A stretch of DNA of 64,000 nucleotides, from contig LVAC01000023.1 of assembly GCA_001602955.1 (NCBI GenBank), positions 370,133 through 434,132 on the forward strand, given 5' to 3'. Under the pieces are notes generated by a model that was not told the DNA's origin, did not search any database, and saw only the letters and a program-made list of their open reading frames with translations. Shown here one piece after another: positions 42,907-50,899 of this stretch; position 1 is the first letter of the stretch, and every line of letters begins with the position of its first letter. The position numbers and the translations under genes are program-made. The stretch is from Sulfurospirillum sp001602955 (GTDB lineage: Bacteria; Campylobacterota; Campylobacteria; Campylobacterales; Sulfurospirillaceae).

Positions 42907-44655
42907 ATGCTAAAACCATCTCTTTTTTTAAGCACTTTTTGCGCACTTCTACTGACTGCCGACGAGGTCGATCTAAAAAACACGCACCTTGTCAACGAAA
43001 CGGCGTATATTACGAGCCAGTGTTACACAAAAACCGAGGACGAACACCACAAAAATATCCTGCACAACCCCTGTTTTAGTTGCCATATTAAAAATAAAAT
43101 TCCCAATTACACGCTTTACGACGACGATTTGCAACTCTCTTACGACTTTCCTTCTTCCGCACTGAAAAACCCGTGGACCAATCTCTTTTTAGACCGAAGC
43201 GAAGCGGTGCGTAACATCACCGATGAAGAAATCTTGCGCTACGTCAGGGAAGACAACTACCGAAGAAACGGTCAAATCATTTTGAAAGAAAAGCTCACGC
43301 ATCTCCCTTCGGCTTGGGACGCCGACGATAACGGCGTTTGGGACGGGTATATTCCCGATTGTTATTTTACGTTCGATCACGAAGGTTTCGATAAAGACCC
43401 AAGCGGTGCGTACACGGGTTGGAGGGCGTTTGCTTATTACCCTTTTTTAGGAACGTTTTGGCCGACAAACGGTAGTACCGACGACGTGATGATTCGCCTC
43501 GATTCGCCTTTTCGGCAAGACGAAAACGGAAAGTTTAATAAAGAAGTTTACACGCTCAATCTTTTGATCGTCGAAGCGTTAATCAAACAAAAAAGCCTTG
43601 CGATCGACCCTGTAGACGAAAGACGTTACGGCGTCGATTTGAACCAAAACGGCATTCTCGATACCGCACGTGAAATCGTCTTTCGCTGGGAACAACCGAC
43701 GTACGACGCTACCGCGATGAAACTTTCCAACTTTAGCATGAGTTACGTCGGCAAAGCCAAAGCCTTATTGGAGTCCAACGACTACCTCATCGCGCCGGGG
43801 CTTTACCCGAAAAATACGGAATTTCTCCACTCCGTTCGCTACATCGACGTCAATCCCAAAGGCGAAATCGTCTTAGCTCCCCGCATGAAAGAGCTGCGCT
43901 ACGCCAAAAAGCTCTTTTGGTATCCTTACTTTCAGCTCTCAAATGCCGGAATGGAAGAGGTCAAGGAGAAAGAAAGCTCTCCCGATAACGTCGACAAGTA
44001 CGTCGGGAACATCGAAACGGGTCTGAACAACAAACTCGGTTGGTACTATCAAGGGTTCATCGAAGATGCCCGAGGTGAACTACGCCCGCAAAGTTATGAA
44101 GAGACGCTTTTTTGCATGGGATGCCATAGCAATATCGGAGCGATTGCCGATAGTACCTTTGTGTTTCAACGAAAATTCGAAAAAGGAACGTATCAAAACG
44201 GGTGGTACCATTGGAGTCAAAAAGGGTTTAAAAATATTCGCGATCGTATGCTACCTAACGGCGAAAGCGAGTACGTCCGCTACCTCAAAAACAACAACGC
44301 CGGCGACGAATTTAGAGACAATCGCGAGATTATGGAGAAGTTTTTCGTCAAAGGATGGGAAAAAGACGAAGCGAACGTTCAAAAAGAGTTGCTCGCCAAG
44401 CTCGAAAACCCAAACGTGCGCCTAGACGCATTTTGGAAGCTCAAAAAAGAGGCGATCAAACGCTTGCAAAACGATATATCGTACCTACTTTTACCCTCTC
44501 TCCCCCGTGCGCTAACGCTCGATAAAGCTTACAAGATCATTGTCGAAGAACAAAGTTTTCGCTACGGTCGAGACGCACATGTCACACCCGTAACCAACGT
44601 GCATCGGGAAGTAAAATCCAAACAAATGACGCACCTTGAAAAAATAGAGCAATGA
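42907..44655 (+). CDS. Periplasmic two-CxxCH cytochrome c-type protein
   Basis: 582 aa from the ATG at 42907 (MLKPSLFLSTFCALLLTADE), with a short signal peptide; an upstream ATG at 42877 is possible. Two heme-binding CxxCH sites: PCFSCH near 43070 and FCMGCH near 44114. Between them is a large domain with D-rich loops (DADDNGVWDGYIPDC). No known enzyme family recognised with certainty. Transcribed divergently from the PhoX-like gene, so the pair may share a stimulus. An ACATGTCA motif lies near the end. Confidence 0.75.
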   Translation: MLKPSLFLSTFCALLLTADEVDLKNTHLVNETAYITSQCYTKTEDEHHKNILHNPCFSCHIKNKIPNYTLYDDDLQLSYDFPSSALKNPWTNLFLDRSEAVRNITDEEILRYVREDNYRRNGQIILKEKLTHLPSAWDADDNGVWDGYIPDCYFTFDHEGFDKDPSGAYTGWRAFAYYPFLGTFWPTNGSTDDVMIRLDSPFRQDENGKFNKEVYTLNLLIVEALIKQKSLAIDPVDERRYGVDLNQNGILDTAREIVFRWEQPTYDATAMKLSNFSMSYVGKAKALLESNDYLIAPGLYPKNTEFLHSVRYIDVNPKGEIVLAPRMKELRYAKKLFWYPYFQLSNAGMEEVKEKESSPDNVDKYVGNIETGLNNKLGWYYQGFIEDARGELRPQSYEETLFCMGCHSNIGAIADSTFVFQRKFEKGTYQNGWYHWSQKGFKNIRDRMLPNGESEYVRYLKNNNAGDEFRDNREIMEKFFVKGWEKDEANVQKELLAKLENPNVRLDAFWKLKKEAIKRLQNDISYLLLPSLPRALTLDKAYKIIVEEQSFRYGRDAHVTPVTNVHREVKSKQMTHLEKIEQ

Positions 44656-44708
44656 AGGTTATTTTGGATTAAACGTCAAATAAAATCTTTTCATTGATAA
44701 AAATCGGT

Positions 44709-44714
44709 TATAAT
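44709..44714 (+). promoter_or_regulatory. -10 box for the first DJ-1 gene
   Basis: Perfect TATAAT 30 nt upstream of the start codon of the 44744 gene, without a clear -35. The 44656-44743 gap is otherwise empty. Confidence 0.5.
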
Positions 44715-44743
44715 CTAATCACTACCACTTTAAAGGAGACATC

Positions 44744-45322
44744 ATGGCAAAGAAGATTTTGTTTATCGTCGGAGATTTCGTAGAGGACTACGAGATTATG
44801 GTGCCTTTCCAAGCATTAGCGGCCGTAGGTCATCACGTTACCGCCGTTTGCCCTCACAAAAAAGCGGGCGAATTCGTGCGTACCGCCGTGCATGATTTTG
44901 AGGGAGACCAAACCTACAGCGAAAAACCCGGTCACAACTTTACCCTTAACGGTACGTTTGATGCCATTAAAGGAGCTGATTTTGACGCGCTTGTCATTCC
45001 CGGAGGCAGAGCACCCGAATACCTACGGCTCGATGCAAACGTCTTGGAACTCGTGCGTCATTTTGCCGCGTCCAATAAACCCATCGCCGCGATCTGCCAC
45101 GGTGCGCAACTCTTAGCCGCCGCCGACGTTTTGGGCGGAAAAAGTTGCTCGGCGTATCCCGCATGCGCTCCCGAAGTTACCAAAGCGGGAGGCACGTACG
45201 CGTCCATCGAAGTAACCGAAGCCGCAGTCGACGGCAATCTCGTCACAGCACCCGCTTGGCCCGCCCATCCGCAATGGATCGCCAAATTTTTAGAGGTTTT
45301 AGGTACGAAAATCACCTTGTAA
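44744..45322 (+). CDS. DJ-1/PfpI family protein
   Basis: 192 aa class I glutamine-amidotransferase-like fold. VIPGGRAPEYLRLD near residue 85 and the nucleophile elbow AICHGAQLLAAADVL near 115 place the reactive Cys. PfpI/DJ-1 relatives act as glyoxalases, deglycases, chaperones or proteases; which applies here is open. ATG with AAAGGAGA upstream. A strong hairpin follows. Confidence 0.85.
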   Translation: MAKKILFIVGDFVEDYEIMVPFQALAAVGHHVTAVCPHKKAGEFVRTAVHDFEGDQTYSEKPGHNFTLNGTFDAIKGADFDALVIPGGRAPEYLRLDANVLELVRHFAASNKPIAAICHGAQLLAAADVLGGKSCSAYPACAPEVTKAGGTYASIEVTEAAVDGNLVTAPAWPAHPQWIAKFLEVLGTKITL

Positions 45323-45325
45323 TCT

Positions 45326-45362
45326 TTACATGTAAGAAAAGAGAAGGCGTCTCTTTTCTTAC
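45326..45362 (+). terminator. Hairpin after the DJ-1 gene, with embedded motif
   Basis: GTAAGAAAAGAGA (45332-45344) pairs perfectly with TCTCTTTTCTTAC (45350-45362), 13 bp and a 5-nt loop. The left arm is entered from a TTACATGTAA motif (45326-45335). No T-run follows. Confidence 0.65.
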
Positions 45363-45412
45363 ACAACGACGTTGAAGCATCTCGCAAGTAACAATAAAAG
45401 GAGAAAACCAGT

Positions 45413-46015
45413 ATGTTACGTATAGGCATTTATATCTTCGATCAGGTCGAAGTGCTCGATTTTGCCGGACCGTTTGAGGTTTTTACGACGGCGACACGCG
45501 TGTTTTTAAAGCATGAAAAAGGCACAAACGCTCCTTTTGAAGTCGTCACGATCGCACGTACGAAAGCGGCGATTCGCGCACGCGCGGGATTGGTTATTGC
45601 TCCCGATTTTACGATCGAGAACCACCCGAAACTCGATGCGCTCTTGATTCCCGGCGGCGTCGTGGACGAAGAGCTCAAAAGCCAAGCGTTGCGCGAGTGG
45701 ATTCAAACCGTCGTACCGACGACGAAACTCAGTGCTTCCGTTTGCACGGGTGCTTTTTTATTAGCCCATGCGGGATTGCTTGAAGGGAAAAAAGCGACCA
45801 CGCATTGGGAAGACATCGATGATTTAAAAGCGATGTTCCCCAACACGAACGTCGTCGAAAATGTCCGATGGGTCGATGAAGGGCATATCGTCACGTCTGC
45901 GGGTATCTCGGCGGGCATCGATATGAGCTTGCATTTGGTGCGTCGCCTTGTCGATAACGATTTAGCCGAAAAAACGGCACGCCAGTTGGAATTCGACTGG
46001 ACGCAAAACGGATAA
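45413..46015 (+). CDS. DJ-1/PfpI family protein, isonitrile hydratase-like
   Basis: 200 aa. LLIPGGVVDEELKS near residue 80, the nucleophile SVCTGAFLLAHAGLLEGKKATTHW near 110, and ITSAGISAG-like VTSAGISAGIDMSLHLV near 160 match the branch that contains isonitrile hydratase and the amidase domain of GlxA-type regulators. There is no AraC DNA-binding domain. ATG with AAAGGAG upstream. It lies 90 nt after the first DJ-1 gene and in the same orientation, but a hairpin separates them. Confidence 0.8.
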   Translation: MLRIGIYIFDQVEVLDFAGPFEVFTTATRVFLKHEKGTNAPFEVVTIARTKAAIRARAGLVIAPDFTIENHPKLDALLIPGGVVDEELKSQALREWIQTVVPTTKLSASVCTGAFLLAHAGLLEGKKATTHWEDIDDLKAMFPNTNVVENVRWVDEGHIVTSAGISAGIDMSLHLVRRLVDNDLAEKTARQLEFDWTQNG

Positions 46016-46038
46016 TAGCACTAAAGCGCACCATTTAT

Positions 46039-46065
46039 GGTATGATTATGCCGTCTAATCATACC
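46039..46065 (+). promoter_or_regulatory. Inverted repeat at the fic promoter
   Basis: GGTATGATTA (46039-46048) and TAATCATACC (46056-46065) are perfect 10-bp arms with a 7-nt spacer, 17 nt before the start codon. TATGAT in the left arm could be the -10. This is a candidate operator or a 5'-UTR hairpin; the sequence does not choose. Confidence 0.55.
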
Positions 46066-46082
46066 AATTTGGAAGAACTACC

Positions 46083-47210
46083 ATGAAACGATGGATCTGG
46101 CAGTACGAAAACTATCCACACTTTACCTATCAATTTGACAAGCTAGAGCATCTACTACAAAAGATTGCTATGGAGCAAGGCTATCTACTAGCACTTTCGC
46201 AAACACTCAGCCAAGATACTATTCTTCAACGGCAATGTGATGCCTTGCTCAATGAAACATTGAGTACTGCTGCCATTGAAGGAGAGATACTCAATCGTGA
46301 TAGCGTTAAAGCTTCTATTGCTAAGAAATTTGGATTACGAGAGATAGATGATAAGAAAATTATTGATTCGACAGATAATCTCGTTTCAATCCTCATTGAT
46401 GCCAATACCAACTATGATAAAGCATTAACATTAGAGAGACTCTTTGGATGGCACAATGCACTGTTTCCCAAAGGGTACAGTGGTTTACGTAAAATCAATA
46501 CTGCTTCTTTTAGAGGCGAAGAGACGATGCAAATCGTTGGTGGGCATATTGGCAGAGAAATTGTCTATTATGAAGCACCGCCTCGTGATAGATTAGAGCA
46601 AGAGATACAACATTTTTTAAAATGGTTCAATAGCGAAAAGCCCAGTTTAATTAAAGCTTGTATTGCACATTTATGGTTTGTTATCATTCACCCCTTTGAC
46701 GATGGCAATGGAAGGATCACACGAGCTATTACCGATTTAGTTCTCTCCAATATTGAAAATTCTAAAATTTCAAGACTCTATTCTATGTCAAGTACAATTA
46801 ATGAGCATAGAAAGGCTTACTATACAGCCCTTGAAAATACAACAGGTTATGTTCAAAAAGATGGCGATGCTTTAGACATCACACTGTGGTGTGAGTGGTT
46901 TTTAACTACCCTCTATCAAGCCCTATTGGATGCAAAGAGTAAACTAAGTCACATTGTCTTTAAAACACAGTTTTGGGATAAACATAGATATCAACCACTT
47001 AATGCTAGGCAAATTAAGGTGCTCAACTTTATTTTAGATATAGGAATAGAGAATTTCAAAGGAAATTTGAGCAAGAAAAAATACATGAGTATTGCAGGTA
47101 CCGCTTCCACAACGGCATCACGAGATATTGCAGAGTTATTAGAATTCAGGTGTATTGAGCAGATTGAAGGAACGGCTGGGCGAAATGTGAGTTATAGGAT
47201 TGTTTTGTAA
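46083..47210 (+). CDS. Fic family protein (class II, self-inhibited)
   Basis: 375 aa. The catalytic motif HPFDDGNGR is at 203-211, and an N-terminal inhibitory helix motif T-x3-E-G is at 62-67 (TAAIEG), which blocks gamma-phosphate orientation in class II enzymes. A DUF4172-like segment begins the protein (WIWQYENYPHFTY) and a winged-helix-like C-terminus ends it. Fic enzymes AMPylate or otherwise modify proteins; targets here are unknown. AT-richer than its neighbours and free of the ACATGTAA motif, so possibly acquired. Confidence 0.88.
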   Translation: MKRWIWQYENYPHFTYQFDKLEHLLQKIAMEQGYLLALSQTLSQDTILQRQCDALLNETLSTAAIEGEILNRDSVKASIAKKFGLREIDDKKIIDSTDNLVSILIDANTNYDKALTLERLFGWHNALFPKGYSGLRKINTASFRGEETMQIVGGHIGREIVYYEAPPRDRLEQEIQHFLKWFNSEKPSLIKACIAHLWFVIIHPFDDGNGRITRAITDLVLSNIENSKISRLYSMSSTINEHRKAYYTALENTTGYVQKDGDALDITLWCEWFLTTLYQALLDAKSKLSHIVFKTQFWDKHRYQPLNARQIKVLNFILDIGIENFKGNLSKKKYMSIAGTASTTASRDIAELLEFRCIEQIEGTAGRNVSYRIVL

Positions 47211-47212
47211 GT

Positions 47213-47243
47213 AAAGAGAATGGCGTTTCTTCGGGTTCTCTTT
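47213..47243. terminator. Hairpin between fic and the AIPR gene
   Basis: AAAGAGAA (47213-47220) pairs with TTCTCTTT (47236-47243), 8 bp with a 15-nt loop, in the 35-nt gap between the convergent 3' ends. Moderate stability, may serve both genes. Confidence 0.55.
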
Positions 47244-47245
47244 TC

Positions 47246-48952
47246 TCATTGTTCCCATTTTTTTATACACTTTTGTACTAAATCAGCACATTTTATCGGG
47301 CTTTTAAAAAGAGTTCCTAAGATATTTTCTGGATAATGTTTTTCCAAAATTTCTAAAATATCTTCAATTAAAGTATTTATAGTTTTTTCTAATGTAGTCT
47401 TGTCAATATTAAATTGTGCTTGCTTCATTAATATTCCGTACTTTAGTTTTTGCATTGATAATAAAGATATTATTCTATTTCCATGAATTAATACTCCATA
47501 TTTACGACCACTTTTTTTAAGCAGTGTATTGATGCATTCATTTATAATTGCTTCAATAGTTTTATTCGCTTGAACAGAATGATAAACATATAATCCATCA
47601 ACTGTTGGATTAAATAATGTTTTATATTTGTTACTTTCAACACCATCAAAAAATTTACCAATACCACTTTTTGCTAAAACAGCTAAATTCGTCTGTCCAC
47701 TTGCACAAGCTAAAGCTATTGTTGCTTCTTGTAAATCAAAAGATTTATCGGATGTATTAAATTTATCTGATCGAACAATATGATATTCAATCCCTTCAAT
47801 TGCTAATTCTGTTCTAATTCTAATTTGTTCTGGATCTTGTGAAATAAAATCTCTATTTTCAATCCTATTTTGCCTATTATTTGCACGGGTCACTTTTTTA
47901 CCAAAGTCTTCGCTTGCATCTTTTAGACTAATTATCTTGACAAGGACTTTGGCATCGGGACTAATTTGGTTTTTTTCAGAAAACATTTTTCCTATTGTAC
48001 TAACTGTTTGGGCACCATTTACAATAGAAATATTTAATAATTTAAAAGTTCCTATATCTTTACTAGCACCACCAACCATTGTTTTCTGTATATCTTCAAC
48101 AATAACGGTTATGCCATTGTTGTAATACCAAAATTTGTCAGGTGCGTTATTTAATGTTTCCTCTATTTCTTCATTAACATCAGTAACACCTAAAACTTGA
48201 CGTATATTTTTGTCAAATAGACGTCGATCATAGTCTTCCCACCATTTTGCAATTTCTAACGCAGATACTGAGCCATAATAAGCAAGATAAGGCTCTTTAA
48301 TCATACCCCATGCGGATATTCCGACTTCAAGATTAATTGGATCATTTCCAAGGCTTTTTGCCAGCGATGAATAAATCTTCCCTTGATTGAATCTTTTAAA
48401 ACTAACTACATCTTCTGTATTTTCATCTCCAGTGCTATTAATTTCTTTAAGCAAATCATCAATTAATCTTTGAGAATGTTTAGCCAATTCTGAAGCTTCA
48501 CTTGTATCAATTAAAATCAACTTATATTTTGTTTCATATTTATTGAGAGCGGTGCTAATCATTTCATTTTTACTAGCTACTTTAGCATTAAAACGATCAT
48601 AATTAAAGCTAAATAAATCCTTAATACCTTGGCAGAATTTACTTATATCTGCACTATCTGGCTCGCCTTTTCCATTTTGATTCCATTTTGATTGCACAAT
48701 AACAAGTTGTTTAAACTGTTGAGAATAAAAAATTGCATCTATACCGTTGTCATCGCCTCCATCAATAACTGATTCAGCTGCTTCTTTAGGCGTACATCCG
48801 ACTGTATTATAGACGGCATAAGCAGCAAGGCAACGTGTTGATATCTTGATTTCTTTTTGAGAATCTTTTTCTGACAAATCACTTGTATCAATAAATGTTT
48901 CAAAAAGAGGAACTATTTTAGTTTTAATTTGATTTATGTGTATAGTACTCAT
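47246..48952 (-). CDS. AIPR family protein (abortive infection/phage resistance)
   Basis: 568 aa. The N-terminal part has DGGDDNGIDAIFYSQQFKQL followed by VIVQSKWNQ (residues about 65-95), a nuclease-like D...x(Q)xK arrangement of AIPR/PD-(D/E)xK relatives. The middle contains the family's NGAQTVSTIGKM segment near 320. Members are linked to phage resistance in other bacteria; function here is inferred. AT-rich, with codon use unlike the flanking core genes, and no ACATGTAA motif. Convergent with fic. Confidence 0.8.
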   Translation of the reverse strand: MSTIHINQIKTKIVPLFETFIDTSDLSEKDSQKEIKISTRCLAAYAVYNTVGCTPKEAAESVIDGGDDNGIDAIFYSQQFKQLVIVQSKWNQNGKGEPDSADISKFCQGIKDLFSFNYDRFNAKVASKNEMISTALNKYETKYKLILIDTSEASELAKHSQRLIDDLLKEINSTGDENTEDVVSFKRFNQGKIYSSLAKSLGNDPINLEVGISAWGMIKEPYLAYYGSVSALEIAKWWEDYDRRLFDKNIRQVLGVTDVNEEIEETLNNAPDKFWYYNNGITVIVEDIQKTMVGGASKDIGTFKLLNISIVNGAQTVSTIGKMFSEKNQISPDAKVLVKIISLKDASEDFGKKVTRANNRQNRIENRDFISQDPEQIRIRTELAIEGIEYHIVRSDKFNTSDKSFDLQEATIALACASGQTNLAVLAKSGIGKFFDGVESNKYKTLFNPTVDGLYVYHSVQANKTIEAIINECINTLLKKSGRKYGVLIHGNRIISLLSMQKLKYGILMKQAQFNIDKTTLEKTINTLIEDILEILEKHYPENILGTLFKSPIKCADLVQKCIKKWEQ

Positions 48953-49104
48953 ATGCTAATACCTTTTATAGCAAAAACTTCTATTATAAACTATATCATA
49001 TATTTGAAGAAAATATTAAAAAAATTTAACCAAATCTTTAATTGTATACATTAACTCTAAACCCCTACATGTAAGAAACCAAAATCCTTTTCTTTTCAAT
49101 CATC

Positions 49105-49869
49105 TCAACCGTTAAACGGTACACTCATACATGTAAGACCCGCTTCGGCTTTGACGAACTCGCCGATGTCGCATGAGTCGACGTTGTAGTCGAGCGATTT
49201 TACAAGGGCTATGCTTTTGGGGAAGGCTTCGTTCATACAAAGAATGTCGCCCATTTTAAGGACGTTTGCGCCGAAAGGTTCATCCTCTGGAACGGCGATT
49301 TGCGTAAAACCTTCAAAGGCATTAGCGTCCACCCACGCGGCGTTGATCAGTACGGTTTTTTCATCGAGCGCGGTGCATCCGGTTTTGAGGTGCAAACACC
49401 CCGTGACGTTGACGGGAATGACGCTGTAGCCGTAAGGTTTGATGATGGACTCCAAGGCTTGGATGCCTTCCTTATTCGTACGAGGCGAAAGCCCTACGAA
49501 AATCTTTTTGCCGACTTTGAGCACGTCGCCGCCTTCGATTTTGGCGGGAAGTTCGATGCGTCTAACCGTGCGATACTTCGCAAAAACTCTTGCCATCGCT
49601 TCGCTCTCTTTTCTTCGCGACGCCACGCCCATGGAGGTCAAAACGGCGATCTCGTCAAAGACGATAACAGGGTCTTCTACAAAGACGCTGTCGGGACAAT
49701 CTTGATTTTCGTCCAAAACGACGACGGTTGCGCCGCATCGCTCCAACATCGCGCAATACGCCGCGTGCTGGGCGGTCGCTTTTGACATATCGATCGATTC
49801 GCTTTGTAAAAACGTGAGTTCACAGTTTTGCAGTTTTGGGGAGGGTAGGTGCGTTATGGCGTAAAGCAT
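49105..49869 (-). CDS. Dimethylargininase (DDAH) / amidinotransferase-fold hydrolase
   Basis: 254 aa. The catalytic pattern is complete: an acidic EDPVIVFDE near residue 70, a His in CLHLKTG near 160, and a nucleophile Cys247 in AGLTCMS at the C-terminus. Family members hydrolyse dimethylarginine or arginine to citrulline plus amine. Substrate not decided. The start overlaps the stop of the 303-aa gene by one base (TAATG), so translation is coupled. Two ACATGTAA motifs lie at or beyond its 3' end. Confidence 0.85.
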   Translation of the reverse strand: MLYAITHLPSPKLQNCELTFLQSESIDMSKATAQHAAYCAMLERCGATVVVLDENQDCPDSVFVEDPVIVFDEIAVLTSMGVASRRKESEAMARVFAKYRTVRRIELPAKIEGGDVLKVGKKIFVGLSPRTNKEGIQALESIIKPYGYSVIPVNVTGCLHLKTGCTALDEKTVLINAAWVDANAFEGFTQIAVPEDEPFGANVLKMGDILCMNEAFPKSIALVKSLDYNVDSCDIGEFVKAEAGLTCMSVPFNG

Positions 49870-50780
49870 TAAAAAAACTCCAATTCTTCTTCATCGTTCG
49901 AAGGCGTGAGCAGCATCTCAAATTGAATAATGCTCGAAAAAAGCGATGCGTCGAGATAGTGAATATCCACGGCGGTTTTTTCTTTCAACACCGCGTCCGT
50001 CCACGCGATTAAATCCTCGACGATCGCGTTTAATATCACCAAAATTTTCTTGTGATCGCCGTGCGTTTCCAACAAAGGCATATGCGCCGACAATAACGTA
50101 GAAAGCTTCGAGAGGGTAAATCCCAAGTCGCGAAATTCCATATTTTTTTCCAAAACGGCGGCATAGGATTGAAATCGTTCGTTGACATGTAAGAAATACG
50201 CCTCATCATGCACAATCGTTTCGTCTTGCACGCTTTGGGCAAGATCGTCGCAACTTTCCAAGATATCTTCAATATCCAACTCGTCGATGCTACCCTCGGC
50301 ACAAAAATCAACGGCGCTTATTTTCACCGCGTCTTCGTAGTGCATCTTTTGCATATCCGAAGAGAGCACTTCCGAATCGTAGATGAAAAACTCCTCTTTG
50401 CTCTCGTTTTCTTTGGCGAACGATTCGTAAACGAACTGTTCGATGATCTCTATATTTTTTCCGAAGCGGTCTTCGTTTTCGAAATGCTTTTGGTTCCACT
50501 CTTTGCACAACGTAAAATAGAGCGAATAAAACTCTCTTAGGTTTTCAACCGGAATAAACTTCTCTTTATGCCTGAGCGCACCTTCTTCAATGTAAGCCCG
50601 CGCTCTTTTGAGATTCGTGTAAATATAAACGGTCAACTTCGACACGGCAAGGTTATGTACTTTAGCGACTTCGGGATCTAAAAGATACTCCGAAAGCCTC
50701 GGATCTTCGATAATAAATTTTTCAAAAGGTAAAACCACGTCGTCTACCAATGCCTCAAGATTTTTCCTGCTAATTCCCAT
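49869..50780 (-). CDS. Hypothetical protein coupled to the DDAH-like gene
   Basis: 303 aa, acidic, helical, no Cys-based sites of note and no membrane segment. No domain recognised. Translationally coupled to the DDAH-like gene through TAATG. A Leu-His-Val near residue 199 is encoded by the ACATGTAA motif. Divergent from the phosphoketolase gene, with about 120 nt between starts. Confidence 0.6.
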   Translation of the reverse strand: MGISRKNLEALVDDVVLPFEKFIIEDPRLSEYLLDPEVAKVHNLAVSKLTVYIYTNLKRARAYIEEGALRHKEKFIPVENLREFYSLYFTLCKEWNQKHFENEDRFGKNIEIIEQFVYESFAKENESKEEFFIYDSEVLSSDMQKMHYEDAVKISAVDFCAEGSIDELDIEDILESCDDLAQSVQDETIVHDEAYFLHVNERFQSYAAVLEKNMEFRDLGFTLSKLSTLLSAHMPLLETHGDHKKILVILNAIVEDLIAWTDAVLKEKTAVDIHYLDASLFSSIIQFEMLLTPSNDEEELEFF

Positions 50781-50899
50781 GCCGACCCTTTCCGTCTAAA
50801 TCAAAAAAAGCATTGTAGCATAGCTTTAAAGCCTCACGCTCTTTTTCTTTTAAGCCGAATCGAAGTAGCATACAGACGCGTGAACATAAAGGAGATACG

